Below are positions 17,728-25,990 of a DNA stretch of 64,000 nt, piece by piece (within the stretch, counting starts at the first letter, position 1; each line of letters begins with the position of its first letter). The notes beneath the pieces are model-generated. The model was not told where the DNA came from, did no database searches, and worked only from the letters and a program-made list of their open reading frames with translations. Made by a program: the position numbers and the translations under genes. The DNA comes from Lachnospiraceae bacterium (GTDB lineage: Bacteria > Bacillota > Clostridia > Lachnospirales > Lachnospiraceae), in contig JAGBBP010000025.1 of assembly GCA_017938405.1 (NCBI GenBank), positions 1 through 64,000 on the forward strand. The letters are read 5' to 3'.

Positions 17728-17802
17728 AAACACATCCCCATCTTTCGTAAACCTGATTTGCCAAAGTCATTCTACCCATGCAAATCAATTTATCAAACCT
17801 AT

Positions 17803-18705
17803 CTATTCTTCTTCCTGTACAGCCTCGGAAACCTCCGGTTTCTCATCCTTCCCCTTCGTTTCCTTCTCTACCCGTTCCAGCGTAATCCGTCCAATCTTTC
17901 CTGCCCGGTACTCATCCATCACAATACTTGCCGCACGCTCAATATCCGCTTCGCCGCCTTTTTTCAGGCAACCGCGTTTTCTTGCCACACGTTCCAAAGC
18001 TTCAAAACCGTCAGCACACTCTTCAATCCCGTACTTTGCATTCACAACGCCCGGATATTCTTCGTATAAATAGGAAAGCAACGTCATCGCCAGTTCTCTT
18101 ACATCTAAAATATCCTCATTGATGGATCCGATCCACGCGATACGAAGTCCCACCTTCTGATCTTCAAACTTCGGCCACAAAATACCCGGTGTGTCCAAAA
18201 GTTCCAGTTCCTTATTTAAACGAATCCACTGCTTTCCTTTGGTTACGCCCGGCTTATTTCCCACCAGTGTAACGCTTTTTCCCGCAAAAGCATTGATAAA
18301 GGTGGACTTTCCCACGTTCGGAATCCCTACAATCATGGCCCGGAGCGGTCTGCCGATAATTCCGCGCTTTGCATCACGCTCTCTTTTCTCCTTACAGGCT
18401 TCTTTTACTACATTTAACACATTTTTCACGCCGGAACCTGCTTTGGAATTTACCGTCAGCACGAAATATCCCTTTTTCTCATAATAAGTCTTATATTCCT
18501 TTGTACGGGCCTCATCTGCCAAATCCGCCTTGTTTAACAAAAGCACCCGCGGCTTATTTCCCGCAAACTTCTCGATGTCCGGATTCTTCGAACTGTAAGG
18601 AATACGGGCATCAACAAGCTCTATAATAACATCCACCAGCTTTAACTCGTCCTGTATCTGGCGTTTTGCCTTACTCATATGTCCCGGATACCACTGATAC
18701 TGCAT
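17803..18705 (-). CDS. rbgA: Ribosome biogenesis GTPase RbgA (YlqF)
   Basis: RbgA is a circularly permuted GTPase that completes 50S assembly. The 300-residue protein begins MQYQWYPGHMSKAKRQI. The G motifs come in permuted order: NKADLAD (G4, about 60), then GIPNVGKSTFINAF (G1, about 127), NKPGVTKG (G2) and LDTPGILWP (G3, about 172). A C-terminal ANTAR-like helical RNA-binding domain ends in a charged tail. The gene lies between lepB and rnhB. Confidence 0.97.
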   Translation of the reverse strand: MQYQWYPGHMSKAKRQIQDELKLVDVIIELVDARIPYSSKNPDIEKFAGNKPRVLLLNKADLADEARTKEYKTYYEKKGYFVLTVNSKAGSGVKNVLNVVKEACKEKRERDAKRGIIGRPLRAMIVGIPNVGKSTFINAFAGKSVTLVGNKPGVTKGKQWIRLNKELELLDTPGILWPKFEDQKVGLRIAWIGSINEDILDVRELAMTLLSYLYEEYPGVVNAKYGIEECADGFEALERVARKRGCLKKGGEADIERAASIVMDEYRAGKIGRITLERVEKETKGKDEKPEVSEAVQEEE

Positions 18706-18744
18706 GTTACACCTCCGTCCGGCATTTGCCGTCTAAACCAACTG

Positions 18745-19344
18745 TTATTTATTCTTCTCCAGATTCATCTGAGAAATAATATTAAACGGGTCCAGCGTCA
18801 ACCACGCCTTTCCCACAATTTGTTCCTTTGTCACGTTACCGATATTGGCAAACCGGCTGTCTTCGCTCTGATTTCGGTTGTCTCCCAGGACAAAATATTC
18901 GTCGGTATCCAAAGTGATCGGCTCCGTTGCCAGACCGGATAAATGCATTTCCGGCAAATCCCGCACTACTTCCTTTAACGGTTTGTCATTCACGTACACA
19001 ATTCCGTTTACAATCTGTAGGGTTTCTCCCGGCAAACCGATCACACGTTTTACATGATAATAATTATGTTCTTCTCCTTCTTGTTTGAATACAACCACAT
19101 CAAACCGTTCCGGCCCTTTTCTGAAATAAGACAAACGATTTACCATAATCGGTGTATTCTCTGTCAAGGTGGGTGCCATAGAATCTCCCGGTACGGTGGT
19201 ACGCATAAGCGCCACCCGAACCAATAAAAAGGCAAGCAAAATAACCGCAAGTGTCTCTGCTATAAGCAATACAATGCCGAGAATTCTCTTCTTGATTTTC
19301 TTTTTCTTCCGATTGTCCCCCAAATCAAAATCGTAGCCTGCCAT
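18745..19344 (-). CDS. lepB: Signal peptidase I
   Basis: LepB removes signal peptides from exported proteins. The 199-residue protein has a basic cytoplasmic N-terminus, one membrane segment (about residues 22-44, LGIVLLIAETLAVILLAFLL) and an extracellular catalytic domain with the nucleophile Ser in PGDSMAPTL, the base Lys in YYHVKRVIGLPGE and the signature GDNRNQSEDSR. I place the start at MAGYDFDL (19344) behind AAGGGTG, because an upstream in-frame extension crosses the terminator hairpin. Neighbours are rplS and rbgA. Confidence 0.95.
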   Translation of the reverse strand: MAGYDFDLGDNRKKKKIKKRILGIVLLIAETLAVILLAFLLVRVALMRTTVPGDSMAPTLTENTPIMVNRLSYFRKGPERFDVVVFKQEGEEHNYYHVKRVIGLPGETLQIVNGIVYVNDKPLKEVVRDLPEMHLSGLATEPITLDTDEYFVLGDNRNQSEDSRFANIGNVTKEQIVGKAWLTLDPFNIISQMNLEKNK

Positions 19345-19390
19345 TCTATCACCCTTTCTATGCTGATGCGTGTAGGCTCGCACTTCGCAT

Positions 19391-19425
19391 AATAAACACA
19401 AAGGGACAATTTTCATTGTCCCTTT
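19391..19425 (-). terminator. Stem-loop after rplS (weak terminator or processing site)
   Basis: A perfect 11-bp stem (19400-19410 with 19415-19425) with a GAAA loop on the RNA lies 7 nt after the rplS stop. The following run is only TTTATTAT with few T residues, so it may terminate partly and let lepB be read through. Confidence 0.65.
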
Positions 19426-19432
19426 CGTCAAC

Positions 19433-19780
19433 TTATTTTACAAGTTCCTTAACCTTTGCCTTCTTACCAACTCTGTCACGTAAGTAGTTGAGCTTTGCTC
19501 TACGTACCTTACCGCGACGAACAACTTCGATCTTCTCAACGATCGGAGAATGTACCGGCCAAGTCTTTTCAACACCAACACCGTTGGATGTCTTTCTTAC
19601 CGTAAAGGTCTCTCTAGCGCCACCGTTCTGTCTCTTTAAAACGGTTCCCTCGAAAATCTGGATACGCTCACGGTTACCTTCCTTTACCTTTGCGTGTACG
19701 CGTACGGTATCACCTACGGAAAACTCGGTAACCTCAGCCTTTAACTGAGTTGCTTCAATGTTCTTAATAATGTCGTTCAT
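19433..19780 (-). CDS. rplS: 50S ribosomal protein L19
   Basis: The 115-residue protein has all L19 hallmarks: [55 protein letters not shown] and a basic C-terminus with [16 protein letters not shown]19 sits at the 30S-50S interface. A strong promoter and a folded leader lie upstream. It starts behind AAGGAGGTCGCAAC. Confidence 0.98.
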   Translation of the reverse strand: MNDIIKNIEATQLKAEVTEFSVGDTVRVHAKVKEGNRERIQIFEGTVLKRQNGGARETFTVRKTSNGVGVEKTWPVHSPIVEKIEVVRRGKVRRAKLNYLRDRVGKKAKVKELVK

Positions 19781-19851
19781 GTTGCGACCTCCTTAAAAAT
19801 ATGGACATTCATACTACCAAGTACGGTACAGCGGAACATCTTGTCTCACAA
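19781..19851 (-). promoter_or_regulatory. Putative L19 leader (autoregulatory 5' UTR)
   Basis: The roughly 70-nt leader can fold into a hairpin: GATGTTC (19834-19840) pairs with GAATGTC (19804-19810), enclosing TACC/GGTA (19815-19818 with 19825-19828). Ribosomal protein L19 leaders are known upstream of rplS in low-GC Gram-positives, but I cannot confirm membership of that class. Confidence 0.5.
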
Positions 19852-19857
19852 TCGATG

Positions 19858-19886
19858 ATTATACCATGGTTTTACAGGAAATGCAA
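19858..19886 (-). promoter_or_regulatory. rplS promoter
   Basis: TTGCAT (19881-19886), a 17-bp spacer and TATAAT (19858-19863). It separates rplS from the upstream glycosidase gene. Confidence 0.8.
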
Positions 19887-19900
19887 GCACTTTTTTTGTT

Positions 19901-20854
19901 TTATAAGTATTTAATTAATTCCTCAATTACACCGCTCATACGTGCATCCGACAAACCGAAATCCATTTCCTTATAGCTCCATGCACTGCGACCGATACCA
20001 AGCTCTTCAAAAGCATCGTGAATTGCCTTATACCACTTCAGGGCATCTTCCGGGGAAGCCACATCAATTACTCCGTATTCACCGCAATATAACGGGGAAT
20101 TGTGCTTCTTTGCGGTCTCCACTGCAGATGCGAAACGCTCCTTGAAATAATTTGCATCGATATTCATCTCTTCAAAAGAATACCGCGCCTTCGGATCAAA
20201 ATTATCCGTAATCCAGTAAGCCCCCTGATGAGTAAACTTCAGCGGATCGTAACAATGCATATTGTAAACCACATTATCATCCTGCGGCGGCAACAAATCC
20301 TTTACCGCATCCGGAGAATTGTTCCAGTAGCTTCCCAGCAAAATCGTTACATCCGGTGCATACGCACGAATTCTCTTAATACATTCTGCGGAAATCCGGT
20401 TCCATGCATCAATAAAGGACTGATCCGTTACTTCGTTTAACAATTCAAAAGCAACATGCTCCGGGTCATGACCGAACCGCTTTGCCATTTCTTCCCAAAG
20501 AGCGTAAAACTCATTCTGAAGCTTCTCATTGTCAAAAAAACCGCTCTCTTTTTCCCCGGCATCAAAGGAAAATCCCTTTGTCTTATGTAAATCCAAAATG
20601 ATATTAAGCTTGTACTTCTTACTCCAATCCACAGCCTTCTGTAATCTTGCAAAGCCCTCTTCCATAAGGCTGCCGTCTTCCTTCTGCACAATATTATAGT
20701 CAAACGGAAGTCTTACATGATCTACGCCCCAGGAAGCAATTTTTGCAATATCCGGTTCTTCGATGAAATGATTCAAACGTTCTTCGCTGTAATCACACTG
20801 GGACAACCAGCCGCCAAGGTCAACACCCTTCTTAAAACCAACTAACTCTTTCAT
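19901..20854 (-). CDS. Glycoside hydrolase family 5, intracellular
   Basis: The 317-residue protein is a GH5-type TIM barrel: FKKGVDLGGWLS at the first strand, WGVDHVRLPFDY with the conserved Arg (about 48), ILDLHKTKG, the acid/base Glu in ELLNEV (about 141), NMHCYDP with His and Tyr near 200-202, and the nucleophile Glu in YCGEYG (about 259). There is no signal peptide, so it probably acts on imported oligosaccharides such as beta-glucosides. The exact substrate cannot be told. It precedes rplS and lies after an AraC regulator, a metabolic insert in a translation region. Confidence 0.9.
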   Translation of the reverse strand: MKELVGFKKGVDLGGWLSQCDYSEERLNHFIEEPDIAKIASWGVDHVRLPFDYNIVQKEDGSLMEEGFARLQKAVDWSKKYKLNIILDLHKTKGFSFDAGEKESGFFDNEKLQNEFYALWEEMAKRFGHDPEHVAFELLNEVTDQSFIDAWNRISAECIKRIRAYAPDVTILLGSYWNNSPDAVKDLLPPQDDNVVYNMHCYDPLKFTHQGAYWITDNFDPKARYSFEEMNIDANYFKERFASAVETAKKHNSPLYCGEYGVIDVASPEDALKWYKAIHDAFEELGIGRSAWSYKEMDFGLSDARMSGVIEELIKYL

Positions 20855-21008
20855 AAGAAACCTCCTATTGTCTTCTTACTAACACCGAATTCTTTTGTAA
20901 AAACGGAATTCGTATCCTTTATGACTTGAGTTTAACATTCTTACGGGAAAAAGCATATCAAATTCTTTTTCTTTTTGTCATTTATATATCATCTTTTTTG
21001 TACTATTC

Positions 21009-21743
21009 TTATTTTGTACGAAACTGTTGCTCCCGATATTCCCGCGGCGTTACTTTTACATAACGCTTAAAGGTGGCGATAAAATGACTTTCCGAACAAA
21101 AGCACAGACAGTTAGCAATCTCTGCGGAAGAAAACTCCGTATACCGTAACATTTTCTCTGCTGCTTCGATTCTTTTCTGGGTAATATACTGAGAAACCGA
21201 TACCCCTACCTCTTTATGAAACAGCTTTGATAAATACGTAGGGCTTAACTTTGCCTGTTCCGCCAATACTTCTAACGTTATCTTGGTATGCAGATTAGCA
21301 TAAATATACTCCAGGCAAAGAATAATTGCCTTAGAATACATGGTTTTCTTTCGAATACTCCGCATACGTTTCGCATAAGCTTCCACCAATTCCATATGCA
21401 ATGACTCAATTTCTTCTTCTTTCGTAAACCCATCCAAACGCCGGATATAAATATCACTGCGGTTATAGGCTTCTTCCATTTCCATCCCGCCTTCGATACA
21501 ATACCGGGTAATAAAGGCAATGGAAATAATCAGGTGGTATTTGAGGTTGCGCAGCTTATCTTCGCTTAATACTCCCATACCGTCGCTGTTAAAGGGACGT
21601 AGCAACTGCATTGCCTCTTCCACATTTCCCATCTTTATGGTCTGATAAAACTCGATTTCCTTATCGTAAGGCGTATGAAAACGATTATCTTCCCGATTTT
21701 CAAATTCGATTTTCGCAAGTGCTTTTTCAATATCCGTTTTCAT
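21009..21743 (-). CDS. AraC-family transcriptional regulator
   Basis: The 244-residue protein has an unrecognised helical N-terminal domain (1-140) and a C-terminal AraC DNA-binding domain (about 143-240) with two helix-turn-helix motifs: ITLEVLAEQAKLSPTYLSKLFHKEVG and SSAEIANCLCFCSESHFIATFKR, ending VTPREYREQQ. The start at 21743 follows GGAGG by 7 nt, and the gene overlaps the end of dus by 17 nt. The adjacent GH5 gene, 154 nt downstream, is a plausible target. Confidence 0.92.
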   Translation of the reverse strand: MKTDIEKALAKIEFENREDNRFHTPYDKEIEFYQTIKMGNVEEAMQLLRPFNSDGMGVLSEDKLRNLKYHLIISIAFITRYCIEGGMEMEEAYNRSDIYIRRLDGFTKEEEIESLHMELVEAYAKRMRSIRKKTMYSKAIILCLEYIYANLHTKITLEVLAEQAKLSPTYLSKLFHKEVGVSVSQYITQKRIEAAEKMLRYTEFSSAEIANCLCFCSESHFIATFKRYVKVTPREYREQQFRTK

Positions 21744-22689
21744 CTATAAGCCTCCGTTCAAACAATTCCGAAACAATACAGCGATACTCACAAAGCTTCT
21801 CGCACTTTCGTATCTGTTTTCTTGTTTTATCGCTGTCACAAAAGCTATCCAGCAAATAAAACCAAAGTTCCTTCATCTTATACAACAGATCCCGGTCACA
21901 GGATAATACAGCTCCGTATTCTTCCATTAACTGTCCATGAAACGCCCGAATCGTATCCCTGCGTATCTGTTCCGACGGCAGTTCCTCTCCCCGTAACCGA
22001 CCGATAAGATAGGGGTCACTTAACAGCCCTCTACCTAACATTACACTTTTCAGTGCCGGAAAACGTTCTTTTAACTTCTCATAACTATCCTTTGTAAAGA
22101 TATCACCGTTATAGCACAGAAGCCTATCCCAATTTTCATAGGCATAAGAAAAGGTCTCCATCCGGACCTGCCCTTTATAAAAATCCTTCTGGATTCGGGG
22201 ATGTACCGTCAGTTCCTTAATCGGATACCTCCCGAAAATTTCCACTATCTTTTCCCAATCTTCTGCATCATTCCGCCCCACTCTGGTCTTTACGGACACC
22301 TCAACCGTGCATTTTTCAAACACTTCGTCAAAAAACAGTTCCAACTCATCCAATTTGCTTAAGAACCCGGCACCCTTCCCTTTGGCCACCACCGTTCCCG
22401 ACGGGCAACCCAGGTTCAGATTCACTTCCGCATAACCATATTCACTCTTTAAATGTTCTGCCGCCATCAGAAAATAATCCGCCCGGTTTGTAATAATCTG
22501 CGGTACCACCTGCATCCCTGCATTATTTTCCGGAAGTACATCTCTTTTTTCTTTATTTCGTAAAATTTTATTCCCGTCCGGAGAAATAAAAGGGGTAAAA
22601 TACTTATCCGGTGCCGGGAAATATTTCTGAAACGCCCGTCTGTAAATATGTCCCGTAATCCCTTCCATAGGGGCAAAGTAAAAGTTCAT
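21727..22689 (-). CDS. dus: tRNA-dihydrouridine synthase
   Basis: The 320-residue flavoprotein reduces uridine in tRNA. It starts MNFYFAPMEGITGHIYRRAF, with the FMN-barrel motif APMEGIT, the catalytic Cys in LNLGCPSGTVVAKGKGAG (about 93-97), VSVKTRVG and LTVHPRI. The exact Dus subtype is not clear; sequence style is like clostridial DusA/B-related proteins. It is translationally linked to the AraC gene. Confidence 0.93.
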   Translation of the reverse strand: MNFYFAPMEGITGHIYRRAFQKYFPAPDKYFTPFISPDGNKILRNKEKRDVLPENNAGMQVVPQIITNRADYFLMAAEHLKSEYGYAEVNLNLGCPSGTVVAKGKGAGFLSKLDELELFFDEVFEKCTVEVSVKTRVGRNDAEDWEKIVEIFGRYPIKELTVHPRIQKDFYKGQVRMETFSYAYENWDRLLCYNGDIFTKDSYEKLKERFPALKSVMLGRGLLSDPYLIGRLRGEELPSEQIRRDTIRAFHGQLMEEYGAVLSCDRDLLYKMKELWFYLLDSFCDSDKTRKQIRKCEKLCEYRCIVSELFERRLIDENGY

Positions 22690-22739
22690 GAGAATTCTCC
22701 TGTTTCTTCCATCTTTTCAATTTATTCTGTTATTTATAC

Positions 22740-23528
22740 CTATTCCGTTACACTATCCGTACTGTATGCTTCCTCTTCCCGATGTTTCTCCGCGAGCAGC
22801 TTGTCCAGATACTGCTTCTCCTTTTTCGACAGTACCGCATCCGCAAGCAAATCCGGCCGTGCCGCCAATGTACGTTCAATGGACTTTTCCCTGCGCCACT
22901 TCTCGATATTTGCATGATGTCCGGACAAAAGCACCTCCGGTACCTTACGTCCTTCGTACTCTTCCGGTCTCGTGTACTGCGGATACTCCAAAAGATTGTC
23001 CTGAAAGCTCTCAAACTCCGCAGATGCCTCATTATTTAATACCCCCGGTACCAGACGGGACACCGCATCTATCATCATCATGGCCGGAAGTTCGCCGCCG
23101 GTCAGCACATAATCTCCCGCAGACACCATATCCGTCACTACCATTTCAAGGGCTCTCTCATCGATTCCTTCGTAATGACCGCAAAGGAAAATCAAATCCT
23201 CTTCCTTGGCCCATTCCTCCGCTTTTTTCTGGGTAAAGGTCTCCCCCTGAGGTGTCAAATAAATCACCTTTGTCTTTTCCCTGCGTTCCTCCGGAATGAG
23301 ACTTTTCACATAAGCACAGGTCTTTACCACCGGGTCCGGTGCCATTACCATCCCGGCTCCGCCACCGTACGGATAGTCATCCACCCGTTTGTGCTTATCC
23401 TCGGAAAACGCCCGGATATCTACCGCCTTAATAGAAAGCAGTCCCTTTTCCGTGGCACGTCCGATAATGCTTGTATTTAACCCCTGCTCTACCATATCAG
23501 GAAATAATGTCATCACATAGAAATTCAT
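22740..23528 (-). CDS. trmD: tRNA (guanine-N1-)-methyltransferase
   Basis: TrmD makes m1G37 in tRNAs and prevents frameshifting. The 262-residue SPOUT-class protein begins MNFYVMTLFPDMVE and shows DYPYGGGAGMVMAPDPV, the AdoMet-binding knot FLCGHYEGIDERA and DYVLTGGELPAM. The start at 23528 follows GAGGTTAAGA; a longer frame is rejected. It is usually next to rimM and rplS, but here it is separated from both. The C-terminus is extended and charged. Confidence 0.97.
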   Translation of the reverse strand: MNFYVMTLFPDMVEQGLNTSIIGRATEKGLLSIKAVDIRAFSEDKHKRVDDYPYGGGAGMVMAPDPVVKTCAYVKSLIPEERREKTKVIYLTPQGETFTQKKAEEWAKEEDLIFLCGHYEGIDERALEMVVTDMVSAGDYVLTGGELPAMMMIDAVSRLVPGVLNNEASAEFESFQDNLLEYPQYTRPEEYEGRKVPEVLLSGHHANIEKWRREKSIERTLAARPDLLADAVLSKKEKQYLDKLLAEKHREEEAYSTDSVTE

Positions 23529-23636
23529 TCTTAACCTCTTTCCGCTATCGCAGCGTCTTTGTAATAGTCCCATCCCTGTCATGTCTGAAATATGACATAA
23601 AGTTCAGAATAATTATACTACTTTTCTTTCTCTAAA

Positions 23637-24434
23637 TCAACGAATGGTTATTTCATTTTTCTTTTTCCGCAAAAATCTCCTTTTATACTTAAGATTCGCA
23701 TACTCCGTAATTTTCTTTAAATATACCACATCATAGGCTCCGCCTACCGCACCCACAACCGGAATGCCCTGTAAAAATTTCATATACAACAATTCCTTTG
23801 ACAGACCTGCCGCCGTCCGCGCAATCTGTTGTTTTTCATCATAGTCCTCCGGTATCTCGTTTCGCTCTATGTACACATTTATCCTCTCATCAATCCGGTG
23901 CAGTTCTTCTCCGTAAACCACCGCTCCTTCAATAATCATAAGAATAAAATATCGTTCTGCCTCACTCTCATACTCAAATCCGTAATCCAGTGCAATCTCG
24001 TATACACTTCGCAAAAGAAAGCCCACAAACAAAGCAATATCCGGAATTCCAACCCCAAAAGCGCCCATACCGATTCCGGTTGCTCCGGACAGCAGCATAT
24101 TTAACCGGCCTGCATTCTCTGCTTTCTTTTCAAAAACCTTTAATGAGCCTCTGGTCTGCCACACCTCGTCCGCATATTCGTTAACTCTGAAGTTTTTTTG
24201 CAGTTCATCCTTCTTATAGGTCTTCTCAATGATGCCGGTACCTTTTTCAAAAATCAGAGTGAAGGCCTTTGCAAAGGCAGTATCTAACGTTCCCTGCAGT
24301 TTTTCCGGAACCTTCTCCGCAAGTTTTTTATTCAAAAAGCTGTCCTTCTTTTCCACACGATTTGCCAAAAACTTCTGCTCTTTCTTTTGAAACTGCCACC
24401 ACTCCATATCCAGTGCACTCTTTTTTGTTGCCAT
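23637..24434 (-). CDS. EcsC family protein
   Basis: The 265-residue protein matches the EcsC family: LDMEWWQFQKKEQKFLANRVEKK, a glycine-rich hydrophobic stretch GATGIGMGAFGVGIPDIALFVGFLL, a paired acidic helix, and the C-terminal MKFLQGIPVVGAVGGAYDVVYLKKI. EcsC of Bacillus subtilis is encoded with an ABC transporter; here no transporter is adjacent. Function is unknown, probably membrane-associated. The start at 24434 is preferred because GGGGGG lies 7 nt upstream, whereas the ATG at 24440 is too close. Confidence 0.88.
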   Translation of the reverse strand: MATKKSALDMEWWQFQKKEQKFLANRVEKKDSFLNKKLAEKVPEKLQGTLDTAFAKAFTLIFEKGTGIIEKTYKKDELQKNFRVNEYADEVWQTRGSLKVFEKKAENAGRLNMLLSGATGIGMGAFGVGIPDIALFVGFLLRSVYEIALDYGFEYESEAERYFILMIIEGAVVYGEELHRIDERINVYIERNEIPEDYDEKQQIARTAAGLSKELLYMKFLQGIPVVGAVGGAYDVVYLKKITEYANLKYKRRFLRKKKNEITIR

Positions 24435-24467
24435 AACCATGCCCCCCTCTTTATACTTATTATAATC

Positions 24468-24495
24468 ATTATACCATTTATTGTATCTTTTTCAA
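24468..24495 (-). promoter_or_regulatory. Promoter of the EcsC-family gene
   Basis: TTGAAA (24490-24495), a 16-bp spacer and TATAAT (24468-24473). The -35 falls within the end of the decayed methyltransferase gene. Confidence 0.7.
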
Positions 24496-24979
24496 TATAT
24501 CCAGACTATGATGCGTCGCTCCGATCAAGTCCGTTCTCTCACAGATTGTAAAGTGATACTTCATCCACATTTCAAAGGTCTCATCATCCATGGAATCAAT
24601 ACATTCCCGCATGTAGTTTGTTGCTCCGTCCGATGCCACGATTTTTACTCGTATCAAAACTTTCGTTTTCAAACCTTGACAAATCCACTGCCGTTCCGTG
24701 ATGGGTCCGGATATTGGAGATACCGTCTTCGGCAATCTTCTCATCCATAATCTCCAGATTATGTTCCGTATACTCAAGGGCATCCACTTCATGTCCTTCC
24801 TTTGCAAGAGCAATGCTGTATCGTCCGGTACCGGCTCCTACCTCCAATATCTTTTTCTTTCCGCTTCCCATACTATCATGAATATACTTCATGGTAGTCC
24901 GATATTCCACTTGTCCGTGTTTACTGGTAAGCCGCCCTTCCTCGTCATAATTTGCATAGTAATTCTCTAAATGATTCAT
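24478..24979 (-). pseudogene. Class I SAM-dependent methyltransferase, internally deleted and frameshifted
   Basis: The N-terminal part (24979 to about 24650) encodes a normal methyltransferase start with the AdoMet motif ILEVGAGTGRYSIALAKEG and VDLSRFENESFD. The frame is then lost. The C-terminal part (about 24650 to 24478, in another frame) encodes KIVASDGATNYMRECIDSMDDETFEMW and ends ERTDLIGATHHSLDILKKIQ, which is the normal tail of this family. About 100 residues of the core are missing between them, near 24640-24660. The gene is therefore a remnant. Its start overlaps the stop of a 26-codon ORF (ATGA). Confidence 0.85.
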
Positions 24980-25056
24980 ACTTTGTTTACCTCCATTTCA
25001 ATACAATTCCACTGTTCTCCCAACAGTTTAATGATACTTTCGTTTTTCTGTTCCAT
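24976..25056 (-). CDS. 26-residue ORF coupled to the methyltransferase remnant
   Basis: ATG at 25056 follows AAGGAGG by 8 nt. The frame, beginning MEQKNESIIKLL, ends in a TGA overlapping the next ATG. It resembles a translational coupling leader, or the remains of a shortened upstream gene. No family is recognised. Confidence 0.45.
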   Translation of the reverse strand: MEQKNESIIKLLGEQWNCIEMEVNKV

Positions 25057-25108
25057 TGTCGATTCCTCCTTAGATTTTTATTTCAAAGGACATTGCCTGA
25101 TTTTATAT

Positions 25109-25149
25109 AAAAAAACACCACCAAACAATCTCCTTATTGTCTGATGGTG
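25109..25149 (-). terminator. Rho-independent terminator of the 37-residue ORF unit
   Basis: A 14-bp imperfect stem (25136-25149 with 25116-25129), 6-nt loop and seven T residues on the minus strand (25109-25115). It lies 65 nt after the stop of the 37-codon ORF. Confidence 0.85.
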
Positions 25150-25213
25150 CAAATCAATTGCCATATGTATTATGAAAAATCTTCCTATAGTACTACATGC
25201 CCCGATAAGCACT

Positions 25214-25327
25214 CTAAGATTTCACAATGCAATATGTTCCATCAGCAAACAATCCCCACTGCCAATTCCAGACGGGATAAACAACATAAGAATGATTCTG
25301 CTGATGAAAACGATTCATATTCTGCAT
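25214..25327 (-). CDS. 37-residue ORF with its own promoter and terminator
   Basis: ATG at 25327 follows GAAAGGAAG by 7 nt. The frame starts MQNMNRFHQQNHSY and ends with an aromatic stretch, YPVWNWQWGLFADGTY, then CIVKS and TAG. A consensus promoter lies upstream and a strong terminator downstream, so it is an independent transcription unit. I do not recognise the peptide. It could be a real small protein or a short remnant of a mobile-element gene. No signal peptide is seen. Confidence 0.55.
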   Translation of the reverse strand: MQNMNRFHQQNHSYVVYPVWNWQWGLFADGTYCIVKS

Positions 25328-25365
25328 TGTGCTACTTCCTTTCGCGAAATTTGTAATTGTCACTT

Positions 25366-25394
25366 ATCATACACCAATAAATGCATATTGTCAA
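25366..25394 (-). promoter_or_regulatory. Promoter of the 37-residue ORF
   Basis: TTGACA (25389-25394), a 17-bp spacer and TATGAT (25366-25371), with a leader of about 32 nt to the ATG. Confidence 0.8.
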
Positions 25395-25414
25395 TACATT
25401 TTATAACAATCAAA

Positions 25415-25947
25415 TCACTTAACATTATCAATCATTATAAACTCCTTCAGTTCCTTTGGGAAATCATGATATAACTCCTCAAAAAGTCCTTTTTTTACTT
25501 CGGAATATATATTTTTATAGTTTTTACTTTGCTTATCCTTTTGAAGTACAAAAAGAATTTTATACTTCTTACTGACAAATTTATCAATATTAGTAGGAAT
25601 TAACGTTACCGGAAACGACGTATTCCCTATTTTTTTAAATCCCAACGTAGCCATGCTTCCATAGCCATATGAAAAATCGACGTACTGGGATATTTTATCT
25701 TTCAAGCCTACTTTCATATACTTTGCATCTTGAATACGAAGCATATCAGCACAACAAGAACTCTTTTCATTCACAGTGGTGCGACTATGCTCTCTGGAAT
25801 ACGTACAGTCAGAAATTAGAATTCCATCACCGTTTCCTTCATTATAGGAATTACACCTCTCATGAAATTCCGTAGCACTTAATGTTTTACTATCAATTCC
25901 AAGCAAATTAATAACTCTGCATCAGAAAGTTTAGAACTAATTACCAT
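25415..25947 (-). pseudogene. Unrecognised gene, broken by an early frameshift
   Basis: The natural start, ATG at 25947 behind AGGAG, reads MVISSKLSDAELL and then runs out of frame. The rest (163 codons from 25906 to 25415) is open in the next frame and begins LGIDSKTLSATEFHERC. One base lost in the short A/T tract near 25905-25910 joins the two. The body has several cysteines (HERC, SDCTYS, SSCCADML) and a basic C-terminal half (KFVSKKYKILFVLQKDKQSKNYK). I do not recognise the family. It directly follows the terminator of the candidate structured RNA. Confidence 0.6.
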
Positions 25948-25961
25948 TCATTTCTCCTACG

Positions 25962-25990
25962 TAAAAAGGTCCTGCTCCTGCAAGACCTTT
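25962..25990 (-). terminator. Terminator of the candidate structured RNA
   Basis: A 10-bp stem (25980-25989 with 25966-25975) with loop AGGA is followed by TTTTT on the minus strand. Confidence 0.85.
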
